From assembly GCA_034359265.1 (NCBI GenBank), contig CP136895.1, positions 5,768,501 through 5,832,500 of the forward strand: DNA of 64,000 nt, given 5' to 3'. This document shows positions 38,356-50,815 of this stretch, in pieces. Every line of letters starts with the position of its first letter. The first letter of the stretch is position 1. A program made the position numbers and the translations under genes. A model generated the notes under the pieces. It had not been told where the DNA came from and did no database searches. It worked only from the letters and a program-made list of their open reading frames with translations. Source of the DNA: Canna indica (lineage: Eukaryota > Streptophyta > Magnoliopsida > Zingiberales > Cannaceae).

Positions 38356-38456
38356 ATAGTATCTGATTTGACTTGAGTCTGGTTCATGAGCATGTGCGCT
38401 TTTAGGTCTAATTCAGATGGACCCAAAGTGATAATCAGATCCCAAATTTAATATCT

Positions 38457-38705
38457 TTCTATATATGATTAATCTCTAGCAAATCTCATATTATTCGATT
38501 AATTATTCAAATCGCGTGATAAAGTGCACGAAGAGATAATTGCAAAGTCTTCTGCAGGATCGAGTGATCAAGTAATTAGTCATAACTCTGTATATTATAT
38601 AATTAATTGTTCATTAATTATGGTCGATTTTGAATTAGATACGCATCTTGGATGAATGGATTGTTGGAGTGTAAATAATTAATAGATAATTATTAATCAT
38701 TATCA
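38457..38705 (-). repeat. Right flanking direct repeat (probable 5' LTR part) of the Ty3/gypsy relic
   Basis: Partner of 27691-27942 in direct orientation (diverged, roughly 80% identical by eye). On the minus strand it begins TGATAATGATTAATAATTAT, consistent with the TG start of an LTR upstream of gag. A primer binding site was not identified. Confidence 0.6.
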
Positions 38706-39570
38706 CGCGTATATATTGTCATTGATGGACATTTTTTGTAATTTTTAAAGCATTAAATAATGATTTTGGGGGTAGGCCAGAGTGCCAGGCAAACATCTCA
38801 ATTAATTGGGTTTGGAGCTTCTTCCATGCTTGTCTCCTATGAGTGTCAAGGTTATAAAGAAGCTCCTGAACTGGTCCCCCCAATCTCATCCATCACAAGT
38901 CACAAGTAAAATATTACCTCATTGCATGTATACCAAATTCTATTTTTAGGATTTGCTCATGAGGTCATAATTGCATTATGGGCTCAACATATTTGATGGC
39001 ATGGGCTCAGCCAGCTGCCACATTTGTTTATTATTGTATGTGAGCTGCTGGTATTATTATTAGTCATTAAATTCTTCATCAGATAGAATAAAATACGATA
39101 GAATAATAAATAAGAGGAAGAATTATATATAATTTTATTATTCAGTGTACACTGCACATAACACTAATTTTTTGTTTTTATAATCTTAATTTCTTCTAAT
39201 CCAAACATCAAATAAATAAAGAATTAAAATTCATTATCCTATTTTTTTAATCAGCGAAGATAACATGCCACTAGGGTAGAAGAGTAAAACACATGCACGC
39301 TAATTTAATTAGCCTCTATTTATATCCACCATTAACCCTGAATTAAACAAGAGGCCTCAGAGATATTTTGCAAATGCATGTATACATTGATATAAATATA
39401 TATATACACATGTAGTTGAAGAGTTGAAGTATTATGATCAAAATACCCGAGCAAAAACATGATATAATATAGTTATGTATATCAATATTCTTCCCGCTCT
39501 GTCCGAGAGTTGACTTTCTGATTAATTAATGCATGAGACACAGAGGAGCACTTGAATGGTTTTGGCCCAA
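38706..39570. other. Region downstream of the CURT1B-like gene, no gene recognised
   Basis: AT-rich sequence that includes the 3' untranslated part of the CURT1B-like gene next to 39570. No open frame or transposon end is supported. Confidence 0.6.
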
Positions 39571-40767
39571 TTAAATGATGTCAGCATAAAGGCGCTTCAG
39601 TTTTGCTATCAGTGCTTCCCTGAAACATACACAGTTCACAATTGTGTGGAACCACAATAAGGTTTTCATTAGAGGCAGCAAATCATCAAGATTATAAATT
39701 CTATGCTGACTGAGTGACTGCATGAAGAAAACCAAAGATTTTTACATAACTGGAGAAAGATATCTACACAAAATATAAATTAACCATCTCGTTAAATTAA
39801 GTAAAAAAATTTGTGAATAAATAATCCGACATACCTATCAGTCTTGGTAACAAGGTTTTTATACCCGAACCACTGAAAAAATGCCAAACGAAATTATAAT
39901 TTTAATCTAACAGCGTATTATAATAGGACAAAAGATCATGTTAATTTGCTGGAGAACTTAAGAATCTAATTATCCTGCAGGAAAAGCTGCTAGCACAGAG
40001 ACTCACCACACTGCAACCAATTCCTACAACTTCAAGAACACCAGGAACTACAGGAAGCCTATCAATAGCCTGCGTAATCATTCACACTTTAGCTTACTTA
40101 CTTAATTTTAAAATTTGAGTATAAATAGAGAGATTTCTGATGAACTAGCTAGTTGTCATACCGAGATCATGCCACCTGTGCCCCAGAGAGCAACAGCTCC
40201 AGCCAATCCAAGGGCGCTCACGGCATACTTGTCTTCAACTTTGTCCCACTGTCTATCAAGAAGAGTTGAGTGGAAATATTCTTCCACCTCAAGTCAATAA
40301 TTAAAATGAAACAGTACTGACCGCATCTTGTATCTTTTTCACGATATCAGAAAGCTCACTTGTCTGTGATCCTACTGTAGTTTCCTCTGAACCTACTGTC
40401 TCAGTTCTAATCTCAACTGCTGTTTCTGTTCCAACTCCTGTGGCCCTGGCGATCAAATTTCCTGCTATTCTACGACCTAAATTAACCATCAAAAAATCTA
40501 AGCGTTTAGTTTGCTTCCTTTTCAGCAATCAGGCATATGGCTAGCATTTGATGTGCGAGTTTGATATCAGATATAAATGAAGGCAACAAGCATACAGTAA
40601 GCAGCAGTCTTCCATGTCTCGCGGCCCTGTGGGCGGCTGGGCGACGACACGTGGGGCGGGGGAGGCAGCGACGGGAGGCCAACGGAGTGCGGGGCGGGCT
40701 GGCGTTGGGCCGCCGCCTTTGCATCGACGAGAGGTGGCGAAGTGAGGGAGAAGGTGGCGGAAGCCAT
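39571..40767 (-). CDS. CURT1B: CURVATURE THYLAKOID 1-type protein, chloroplast (6 exons, 187 aa)
   Basis: Exons: 40596-40767, 40322-40476, 40162-40248, 40007-40069, 39835-39872, 39571-39619 (564 nt). All introns are GT-AG and phases agree. The N terminus (about 60-70 residues, rich in Ser, Pro, Ala and Arg, almost no acidic residues) looks like a chloroplast transit peptide. The mature part has the CURT1 signature: an amphipathic stretch (SDIVKKIQDAWDKVEDKYAV), a first membrane helix (SALGLAGAVALWGTGGMISA), the IDRLPVVPGVLE loop, a second helix into WFGYKNLV, and a basic amphipathic tail (TDREALIAKLKRLY). CURT1 proteins oligomerise at grana margins and bend the thylakoid membrane. The TGG at the WF position follows a GTG|GTGAGT donor. 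Family assignment is firm. The B paralogue is my best guess from the N-terminal and tail features. Confidence 0.92.
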
Positions 40768-41220
40768 GGCTCAGCTAGCTAGATAGCAGCGCTGCCTTTA
40801 CGTACGTACTCGATTGGCCCAAGAAATCAATACATATACGTAGGTATAAAACAGCGGTAAGGAGCAGCAGATAATTGTCACGGCAGAACGCCCACCACTC
40901 GTTGAAAGGAGGATCGAGGATAGGCGTTATGTGGCAATCCGTGCCTGCTGCAGCATGAGGATGTAGTGAGAGATTGGAATCGAACTAACCTGTATATGTA
41001 GACACTTTCCAGTGTTTGTGGTGTGACAGGAAACTAATTGGATCTCACCTTGTATACAAGCTTCTGTAATTTGGATCTCAGCCTTGCAGAATAACTTTGA
41101 GAAAACTTGCCTCATCTACCTTAATTCTTTGCTCTCAACATCTGTCCAATTAAGTAGCTAGTTCGATGCACAACGAGGACTCTGCCCATCGACTGACTTG
41201 GGAACCTTTATGCCTTTATG
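40768..41220. other. Upstream region of the CURT1B-like gene
   Basis: Presumed promoter and leader. I see no convincing TATA box at a fixed distance and no other gene. The region runs into a hAT element at 41221. Confidence 0.5.
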
Positions 41221-41758
41221 CAGTAGCTTATGCATGATTTTGAAAATGAGGAACGTAAATAAATTTTAAAATCAAAATTATTATATTTAGTTATAATTTG
41301 GGGGTGCGGAGGTTTGTCCCCGCGATATGGTACAATATAATTGTATAGAAATACATTTAACATAAGACAATCAAAATATATAAATCAATAAATGATAAAT
41401 AAATAAAAATAATATTTTATAATAAATAAAAATTAATTAATCAAAGTAATATTTAGTTTTGAGCATAATTATTTATCTTATAAAATTGGAATTGTATTCA
41501 CCAAATCAAGAACTATACGATTGTTTAAATCACTTGAAGCTACCCGTTAATAAAGAAATAACATGTATTATTTCCTTTTAAATAAGTAACAATACAAATT
41601 TAATGATTTATATATAAAAAATTAAATTTTATCAATTTTAAAATAAATATAAAATTAGAATTAACAATAAAAATTAAAATATAAAAGTACTTTTTATTTT
41701 TATTTTTTTTAAATGGGGGAGAAAATGTCCCCCATTTACTGGGCTGGATACGCCACTG
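41221..41758. mobile_element. Non-autonomous hAT element with perfect 8-bp target duplication
   Basis: A 538-bp AT-rich insertion starting CAGTAGC and ending GCCACTG (imperfect terminal inverted repeat of the CAGTGGCG type). It is flanked by CCTTTATG at 41213-41220 and 41759-41766. Inner GGGGG / CCCCC blocks (GTTTGTCCCCGCG near the left, GGGGGAGAAAATGTCCCCC near the right) fit plant hAT ends. No coding capacity. It lies about 450 bp upstream of the CURT1B-like gene. Confidence 0.88.
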
Positions 41759-41766
41759 CCTTTATG

Positions 41767-42448
41767 TGTTAGCTGACTAAACCCCTTGCTTGCTCTTTGT
41801 TCAGATATGGGCCGCATACACTTTGATCTGTTCTTAGTTTTAATCCTACCAGGTGATCTTAGGAATGGCTTTGTTAGGAAATTATGGTAATTTTCTACGT
41901 GATCGATAAAACTTGAACCCGATGAGAGAAATAGAAAACTAAATTCGAAACCAAAATTGTGAAAAATAAGATACACAAGGGATTAACGTGGTTCGGACTC
42001 GATGGTGTGCCGATCCTACGTCCACGGGGAGAAGATATTTTTTTATTAATTTCAGAAAAGAACAATAATAAAAATGTCAATAAAATTGAATTTCTTTCAA
42101 AATACAGTACACTATCTTAAATAAATCAAATTTGGAACTGTTATGGAGTAGAGGTATTGTCTATATAACATTTGCCTTAAAATTGAACTCATTTGTCTTT
42201 TCTATTTTGTAATTGTTCTCAAGAAGACTGCCCAGTATTTATAAGGGAGTTGAAATATCCTAATTGTTGAAAAATTGGTCTTCTGCGCGTAGAGATTTCT
42301 TCAAAAAGCTCGGCTAATTTTGACAAGATTCTTGGTCAGAAAAATCAAAAATTTAAATCTACACTGAAATTTCCACCTCGATTTGAGCAGCAGGCAGGCA
42401 TTGTGCTGCTTAACAAAGTGCGTGGGCACACATGCTCGCCTGCCCTAT
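41767..42448. mobile_element. Possible solo LTR fragment
   Basis: From 41872 (TGTTAGGAAATT) the sequence contains an AACGTGGTTCGGACTCGATG block and a CTACGTCCACGGGGAGAAGA block, a pairing I recall from plant copia-type LTRs. A TTAACA end at about 42414 could close it, but I find no target duplication. Low confidence. Confidence 0.35.
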
Positions 42449-42947
42449 TAGGGTTGTCCATAAATTGAGTTACACCGAATCGAATCGAAAAACCTAACCG
42501 AATTTTATGGTTTGATTCGATTTCAGCAATTGCATGTTCGATTCTTGACTCGAACCAAACCCGAATTCTGGGTTTCAATTCGGATTCGATTCCCGAAATT
42601 CAGGAATCAACCCGAACCGAAAATCAAACGAATTAAAAAAAATTAATTTTTAACCAGGTAAGTAAATGGATATTGGGTAATAATTTTTCTACCAATTTGA
42701 TTTCACTACTCGACACTAGGTATTGGGTAAAAAATAAACTGAACTAAGTAGAACATTCTAAACTGAACATGTCATATCAATTTGGTTTTTTCGGTTTGGA
42801 AACCGAACCTAACCGAATTATTTTCGGTTCGGGTTAAATCGATTTATGACCTATTCGGTTCGAGTTTATGTTGGAATTTTTGGAGAGAAAAAAATTCGAT
42901 TTAATTTAATTTGGTTCGGTTCAGTTTGAACCGAATGGACAACCCTA
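42449..42947. mobile_element. hAT-type MITE (TAGGGTTGTCCA ends)
   Basis: A 499-bp element whose ends TAGGGTTGTCCA and TGGACAACCCTA are perfect 12-bp inverted repeats. Both halves are rich in AACCGAA / TTCGGTT motifs. The flanking octamers (TGCCCTAT and CTTGCTAT) match only in part, so the target duplication has decayed or was never simple. Confidence 0.8.
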
Positions 42948-44186
42948 CTTGCTATGGTGCAATGGGTCGACCCGCCCGCCATGCCCAAAGGAGCAGGCTC
43001 CAACCCGCTTGCTGACTCATTTTTTCATGAAGAGCTTCTCTACCTAGCAATCATATTGGGCTTCAATAGCCCATTGAGACAAAGAAGAAAGTATGGACAT
43101 GAATAGTAGGGTGAATTGATTCAGCCCAATAATATAAGTTTGATTCAATTATAATTTGATCAAATGAATTTCAATTTGCGTCCAATCAAATTTGTTAGAT
43201 TCGATTAGGATCTTATTTGAGTCAAAATCCAACAAACTTATGATGATCCATTTGTGCCTAGCTATGATTAACACTAATTGCAGGGTATCTATGCCAGGTG
43301 CGAGTCCAATGAACTCGCACCACACCTGTGCATTTTTCTCTTTAATATTTTTTTCTTCACACCTAACTTAAAATAGAATAGAATAGAATAGAATAAACCC
43401 TCTACCGTCTACACTACCGAACAACATTTACTGCAGACTTCGGTCCATGTTGCGCTAACATTTGTGACAATCAACTGAGCTTCTTTTCAGTGGATCGATG
43501 TCATATCAGTGACACCACCATACTAAATTTTCTTGTGAGTTTGAGGGGAAAAATTGAAAGACAGCGGACAAAGTTTGTATTAGTTTGTACTCGTATCAAA
43601 AAGGAATGAGGATGAATTTTTTATTTTATTATTTAAATACAGGTAAATCAGTATACTGCAAGAATATGTGAGAATGATATAATTGATGTGATGAATGATC
43701 ATTTTATCTTTATGATTTGGTGCCGTACCATGTGCAAGTCACGTGCGAAAATTTAAGAAACAGTATAAATTATGATTTTGGACTATAAAAGCCTCGCTCG
43801 CTAAAATTAACAAATCAAGCAATATGAAATTGATAAAAAGTTGGGCAATCTAAAATTATTTCTTTCTTGAAACGTAATAAATATGGACACAAGAGATGAT
43901 GTCATTGTATTTAAGAATGTGTGAATGACACTCTGACAGCATAACTGATTATTGACGTGGTATAAAATGTATTTCATGAAAGACTATTCATCAATTTACC
44001 AGAGGTTCCGATAATTACGAGATTAGTAATTTGGTTTCGGTCTCTCCAAAACGCTCCTTCCCAAAATGCAGAGCAGGGGCTTCTAATATAGGCAGATAAA
44101 AATCAATCAGTGCCTAACCGAAAATAGAAAACTAAATTAAGTTGTTTTGGTAAAATAATATGCCAAAACAACATCAAAATAGTATG
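42948..44186. other. Intergenic, no gene recognised
   Basis: AT-rich sequence with a short AATAG microsatellite (about 43372-43395). No gene or transposon boundary is supported. Confidence 0.6.
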
Positions 44187-44505
44187 AGTGTGCATGGATG
44201 CCGAGTAGATTCGAAATCGATTAAAATTTATTCGATCGAGTAGATTTTGGATAGATCCGAATTAAATTCGGGTATGATCCGGGATAAAACTTAAGAAATC
44301 AGTTAAAATCGATTCCGCTTCCGGATCCAACATATCAGATACCCAGAATCGAAACCAGTATCTGAAATATGTATTCTGGAACCAATTCATTTACAAATTT
44401 CAGGATATATGTTCCTACATGGTATACCTAAAACATGCACTCTAGAATTTTTAAATGAACAAGTTTTAAAAGGATACTCGAAATTTGTACTCTTGAACTT
44501 ATATA
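44187..44505. mobile_element. Truncated MITE related to the element at 54134-54689
   Basis: It starts GTGTGCATGGATGCCGAGTAG and contains GATCCGAATTAAATTCGGGT and GGAACCAATTCATTTACA blocks. These match the right half of 54134-54689 in reverse orientation. The other end has been lost where it meets an LTR-like segment. Confidence 0.55.
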
Positions 44506-45769
44506 TGATCAAAAGGACTTTTCACCGAAAAGTCTCCGCTCTCCAACCGAAGACACTTTCACATCCGAAAGTATCCCGCCTTCCTACCGAGAACACTTTC
44601 CCACCTTAACCTAAGGGACAACTAGTATTAATCGTAGTAACAACGAAGTTTACAGACTCAAATGGCTTTACACCTTGCAAGGTAATCACTTACTCACCAA
44701 GACTTAGCACAAGGTCTTTGCAAACCCAAATCAAAACAAACGTTCAAATAACAGTAAAATACTCAATGAAAATAGCTAAATGATAAATACAAGATTAACT
44801 ACTTTTTTCAGGCCTTCAAACTCTTCAACTCGTCAAGTCGTTGAGCTTGAACAAAATCCCGAGTTGAGAAAGCAAACAACGCTTGAAGAAGAACTCGTAG
44901 AAGTAGCAGAGCGCACTTGATCAATCTTTGGAAGGCTTTGATCTTCCTTTTAATAACTCAATAAAATCTGTAATAGAGAAGGAAGAAGATTAAATGAAGT
45001 ATCAAAGGGTGTATTTATACCCTCGCGAAGAACCAGCTGTTCAACGGGTAGAAAACTATCTGTTATAGACTGCCGATCGAAGCGCCGGTCGAAACATCGG
45101 TCGATCGGTCATTCGACCGCTGCAATTATCCCTATGGTCGGTCGACCGACTGGTCGACCGCCAGACGCAAATCAATTGATCCACGATCTTCGATCGACCG
45201 ACGCGATCTCGTGTCGCGGCATTCAGCAGGTCGGTCGACCGATTGGTAGATCGCCAGCTTCGGGCAGATTCTGTCGTGATTCGGTCGATCGCCCGACGCA
45301 AGAATCTTGCGTTTTCTTTCTTCGGTCGACTGATGCAAGCTGCGTCTGCAGCTAGCCTCAGTCGGTCGACCGCCAGGGCTACTCCCCTTTTTACCTACAG
45401 TCGGTCGATCGGGCGGTCGATCGAACCTTGGCTGAGATTATTTCCTTCAGCCTTTTTCTTCCGCGCTTCATTTCCGGGTTCCAATTTTAAACGAGCATTA
45501 TCTTGGAGAGCTTTTGACTTGATCTTTGGACTCATCCAAGCGACTTGGGTGCACTCGTCGATCTTCGAGAAACTTCCGCGACGAACCCGAGCGCGACGAT
45601 CAATGTCCTTTCGATTTTGCGATTTCTCCGATTTATCAGATCGAGGACATCGAACGCTAGTCGATATGAAATCTGAAAGATATTCTCAATGAAATTATTA
45701 GTTTTATGTTTGTTATCATCAAAATCATCAATATCGTGATTAAGGCTAAGATTGAAAACCTAAAGCCAA
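44506..45769 (-). mobile_element. Copia-like LTR fragment with GGTCGATCGG repeats
   Basis: Read on the minus strand it begins TGTTGGCTTTAGG and soon carries TGATTTTGATGATAACAAAC, a start I associate with SIRE-type copia LTRs. The middle (about 45070-45425) holds some 14 copies of GGTCGACCG / GGTCGATCG, mostly palindromic. A stretch near 45010 (GTGTATTTATACCC) could be its TATA region. No coding region or partner LTR is present. Confidence 0.5.
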
Positions 45770-45775
45770 CAAAAA

Positions 45776-46085
45776 TATTGTTTCACCAAAATAATATGTT
45801 TGTTATATTATTTTACCAAAATAATTTCAAAAAATATTTTGGTAAACCAATATAATGAACATATTTTTTTTTTTTTGAAACAACATACTATTTTTTTTTG
45901 TTGAACAAGTTGTTTAAACAAAAAACAAATGTGTTCAATATGTTGTTTCAAAAGCTATTTTGGTGAAATAAAATATGTTCATCATTTTTTTATATGTTCA
46001 ATATGCTATTTTACCAAAAAAAATGTGTTCAATATCATATTTTGATAAAATATCATATTCAATATGTTGTTTTACCAAAATAATA
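45776..46085. repeat. AT-rich degenerate repeats (TTCAATATGTTGTTTTACC type)
   Basis: Five or more variants of TTCAATATG(T)TGTTT(T/C)A(C)CAAAATAA occur in direct and inverted orientation, separated by T-rich runs. Arms can pair over short distances. No transposon terminus was recognised. Confidence 0.6.
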
Positions 46086-47935
46086 TAACCCGATTTTCGA
46101 TTTGACGATTGTTGATTTTGAGTCGGTTGCATAAAATGCTCATGCTCTGCATCAAGAGTTGGGGAAGGGATTTTAGAGAGATCAAAATATTTGGTTCCAC
46201 ATATCGTATTTATCGGAACCAAAGTTTCGATTCAGTAAATCGCTGAAAATTATTTACGGGGGAAAATATTCTTCTTCTCCAAAAATGACTTTTTAGAAAA
46301 AAAAAACATTTATTTCATTTATGTTTAGGTAATTTGAAAATATTTTTTCATCTTTAAAAACCAAAACTGACGCATTAAAAGTTCATAAGATAATATATTT
46401 TGTTTTCAAAAATAATTTCATTTAATTTCATGCATTAGTTTTCAAAAGTATTTTTATTATTTACCTTATAAAAAGGCATATATTATATTATCTATTTGAA
46501 AGTTTTATAAATACTTTTAAATAAAATGATAAAAAATTTAATATCATAAAATGATAAACCTTTTAATATATTAAGTAATTAGTGACATGATTTTTTATAT
46601 TATAGTAAATCATTTGATATTAGAAAATACAAAAAAATTGATATATTAATTATTTCAATTAATTTGATATCATATTTTAATATTTTATTCAATGTTAATT
46701 TTTGTTATAAAATTAATTGTATGTGTTAAAGTGTTATATTTACATCTAGTTTTAATTTATTCTTTTCTCAAATGGAAGCCCTTTCTCGTATATATTAATT
46801 TTTCACTTGGAAATAACTTTTAATTGATTGCCCGTAGTTTTTATTCTAATTTTTGGGTGTTGACTTAAATTGAGTTTGAATCGAATTCAACGATTTTCAC
46901 CTAGGGGTGGCACGGGAAAGGATTTGGGATGACGAAATTAATTATATCCCAAACTCATTAAGAAAATTCAATCCTAAACTCGTCTCAAACCCGTTAGCTA
47001 GTATTTTGAAGGGTAATTTTCAAATCTATCCCACTAATTTAACGGATACCCACTGGGTACTCATTTTTCGCTCGTTAATAAATTATATATATATATAAAA
47101 TTGGTCTACAATCTACATATCATAACATCTAAGAATAGCTAATAGAATTTATATAAAAAAATTATTCTATGTATACTTATCATAACATCTAATATTATAT
47201 GACTTATACGAATAATGTAAAATTATAAAAGAAATAGTTAAAATTAATAGCTAACGAGCTGCTTTTTCGAACCTCTCAACTCTTGATGGTGTATTATTAT
47301 ATTATATAATGTGTTAGAAAATAGGGTATATCTAATTAAATAGGTAATTAAATATATTATTGTTGTATAACGTATACTTAGCTTTAATTTAAAAAATAAA
47401 TTATATTGAACTCTAATTTAAAAGACATAATTATCTTTTATATATATATAAATAATATAAGAGGTATTTTAGTAATACTCATTTACACAAATTCACAGTC
47501 ACACCTAGTTTCACCAAACCCAAATCTAGTTAAATTGATTAAATTATGATTAAACCAAATTATGAGTTGGTTTTTTGACTTGAACCGGTCCAAAATAGAT
47601 TGGGACCGGTCAACTTCTTCGCTTCGCGTGAACAGTAACCCAGCTGCAGAATTCTGCAGCGCCTTCAAACCTCGATTTTACCTCCAGTTTAACACTGATT
47701 TTGACTCCGTCATCGTCATTATCTTCTCCTTCTCGATCCGGATCAAGTAGATTCATCAATTTCGAGTTTTTATAGATTAAAACTTATGTTCAAGCTAGGA
47801 AATATATTTATCCTCCACTTTACTGTTCCTAGCTAGCATCATTTGACAAAAGTTTCATGTGGCCTTCTGCGTTCGCAAGAAAAGCATATACAGTACTGCT
47901 CTCGATTCACTGCCATCGATATGACATTCTACCGT
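46086..47935. other. Intergenic, AT-rich; one truncated MITE end
   Basis: Very AT-rich sequence without a supported gene. At 46901 the motif TAGGGGTGGCACGGG begins what looks like the left end of a hAT-type MITE, with 'CCCAAACTCATT' and 'CCCACTGGGTACTC' blocks as far as about 47060. A matching right end is not present. Confidence 0.5.
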
Positions 47936-48580
47936 CACTATTAAAAAAATGAGCATCAGCAACGACTGATGCTGTTGCTTAGCCGTTACTGAAAATCATC
48001 AACAACAGCGTGCAACGGCTGGCGCCGTTGCAATGGAACCGTGGCAAAAAATCGCATTGTTGATAATTTAGCAACGGATCAGCAACGGTCGCTCGGACCG
48101 TTGCTAAAAATATTATCAGCAACGATTTTGCCACGGATGCGGAGCCGTTGCTGATAACATTAATAGCAACGATTGGTGAACCCGTAGCAACGTCGTTAGT
48201 AAAAGCCTGTTGCTAAGCCGTTGCTGGAGGTCATCAGCAACGGCTTTCGATAAACTTTTAGCAACGGCTTTCCCACGGACGGCCGTGGGAAAGCCGTTGC
48301 TGATGATGTGAACCTGGTAACGAAAAAAATTAAAATTTCAAATTTCCATTGATAAATTGATACATTATCTGATACATAACTCACACACCCATACACTCAT
48401 ACACACATTCATTCACACATCACAAATACACCAAGATATACATCAAAACAATTATATTTATATATATAATTATCCACAATAGTATAAAAACTATTCAAAT
48501 GCAAAATTGAAGTATCAATATTCAAACAAAATAAATTAAACAAGTATAATATCTCAGTAACAAAGTCAATATAAAAAATC

Positions 48581-49965
48581 TCACGATGACGATGGAGGAT
48601 GGTCTGGATCATTTGGCGGGGTCTGGAGTGCTTGAGTGTACACCGGCGTGGATTGACTCGAGGACGATGGATGAGATGATGCCGAAGAGATGTCTGCTTC
48701 GGGATGATCTGACATGTTGCGTAGCATAGCATGCATCTCTGTCATCATCTGACTCTGGCGCTTCATCATCTCAGTCTGACGCGCGATCGTCTCTTCTAGA
48801 GTCCTTATTCTGCTACTATGATCATAACTGGATCTGGAGGTGGATGGCCGATCACCAGCGACCGGAAGGGTCGGTGCCCCAAGTGGCCCTAGTACGGATC
48901 GCGCATGACCACTATTTGCAAAGCCATATACGCGGCCATGGTCCCAGCCACCTGCGGCCTCGACCCACGTTGTTGCGTCAAAGTCCTCGGGGGTGCCCCC
49001 GCACTGCACCACCGTCTGGTTGTAGGTCTCCTACTCGAGTTTGATTTTTTGTTTAATATTTATCATAAAACTTAAATTATAAATATATAATGAATAATTT
49101 AAACAAATATATTGTTACTATAATGTATGCAGCGCGGTTGTCGATGTACTCCCCCGTCCCATCTGCTCGACGGTGAGTCCGCTCAAACACCGCCATCGGG
49201 GAGGGTCGCTGGACAGTCCCGTCATCCGATACCGTCGTCTACATTTACAAAACAAATACATTAATTAGTACACATAGTAATAAATAAAATATATAATTAA
49301 AAGGTATACTTACTATACGGTTCGCGTGTACTGCAAATGCAACAGAGCCGTCGGGGTGATGCGCTGCTCCCCCCGACATGCGATTTCTAGCCGCATTCCG
49401 AGAAACCTCCTGCCATCGATCCGTCGACCATATTCCCACGAGCTGGTCCCATATATCCGGAGTAATCCAATCGGGGTCGTATCCCCGAGTCTCCGCGATG
49501 TTAGTGGTCCCAGCTCGGGCCATCGCTTGGGACCGAGCCTGCCCCAACTGCCCGTTGTACCTTGCCCGGGAAATAGCCTCCCAGGCAGCGTAAATGAAGG
49601 GCCTTTGGTCCTCGGCCCATGTATAGCGAGCCTGCAAAATAATAATATCAGTACCAATATTAATCATCATGCATGTAAAAAAATAATAATATGTGCCTCA
49701 AACTCGCGCCATAACATGTCGACGTGCTCGCTAGGCACGTGAGACCACGTAGGCCATGCCCCGTGCATGTATCGTCGAATAGTAGAAGAAATGCTCCTCG
49801 ACACTTCTTCTTGCTCGAACCTGCACAACAAAAATAAATTTTAATATTATATTATGATATAATGAATTTGTAATGATTCATAATTCATGATATATTACCG
49901 CTCCCCAATCACGCTAATAAATCTACGTGACTCTGTGGCTGGTGGAGGCTGCCACCTGTTCGGCC
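48581..49965 (-). pseudogene. CACTA Transposase_24-like gene relic, copy 2
   Basis: Exons by comparison with the other copies: partial exon 1 (49899-49965), 49697-49820, 49314-49631, 49119-49238, 48581-49030. Exon lengths 2-4 are conserved (124, 318, 120). The start codon and first two thirds of exon 1 are deleted. Substitutions change the last codon of exon 3 (ATG to ATA) and of exon 4, yet no in-frame stop is seen in the remaining exons. The GC donor of intron 2 is kept. Confidence 0.8.
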
Positions 49966-50285
49966 TGCAGACATATAATCAAATTATTGTATAAATAGTA
50001 GAGATATATTTAATAAAATATATACTTTCAACTTCTAATTGAATTAACATTGTGTCTGCATCCTCGAGTATTAGAATAATACGATCTATAGCAGGAGGAT
50101 CATCTTCTTGATAAAAACCATCTGTCATATCAGGTATCAGCTCATTTTCTTTAGTTAATGTCTTTAGGTGAGATCAAGACGTCGGTATATCCAACTTCGA
50201 TTAGCCGACATGATTATATCAATTAATGACAATTTCTTTGGTTAATGTCTTTAGGTGAGATTGTCCTATTCCATTCGGGATTTAT

Positions 50286-50474
50286 GTTATTTATATTGCA
50301 CTAAGTACTTATTTTAACCGCTAACTTCATTCTAAATTTCGGCAGCATCTCCCTACAGTTCTCCGAATACGCATATCATCTGGGCGCGTATCGGAGAACA
50401 AGAGAGATGCTGCCAAAATTTAGAATAATTAGTTAACAGTTTAAAAAAAAAACGTAAGTACAGTACAAATAACT
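50286..50474. repeat. Long palindrome, CACTA copy 2
   Basis: Counterpart of 34405-34593 and 58846-59027. The central part (CTCCGAATACGCATATCATC and its loop) is unchanged, while the outer left arm has decayed. It is retained even though the transposase it precedes is gone. Confidence 0.85.
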
Positions 50475-50675
50475 ATATTCCCAAATTGTCCAATCAGGGA
50501 CAATTCAAGAATTGTACGTCGTATAAAAGATCATCCACTTCTTTTACACGAACATACAATCCCCGAACGGATCTAAGGTTTTGCTAAATCATATCTGACT
50601 CGTCGATGCGTACGTGAAACATATCAACTCGTCGGATGGATGATTATTTTCTAAATGTTTCGAGTCAGTTCGAGT

Positions 50676-50815
50676 CCATATTGGACAATTCCGACACGAG
50701 TCCAAATTAGACGATTCCGGCAGGAGTCCAAAATGAACTATTCCGACGGGCGTCCGACGTGGACGATTCCGGCACAATGCCGAAGTGGACAATTCCGACG
50801 CGAGTCCACTGAGGA
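50676..50815. repeat. Degenerate 26-bp minisatellite, CACTA copy 2
   Basis: About five diverged units of TGGACGATTCCG.C.CGAG-TCCGAAG, with many CpG sites lost to TpG/CpA. Confidence 0.8.
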
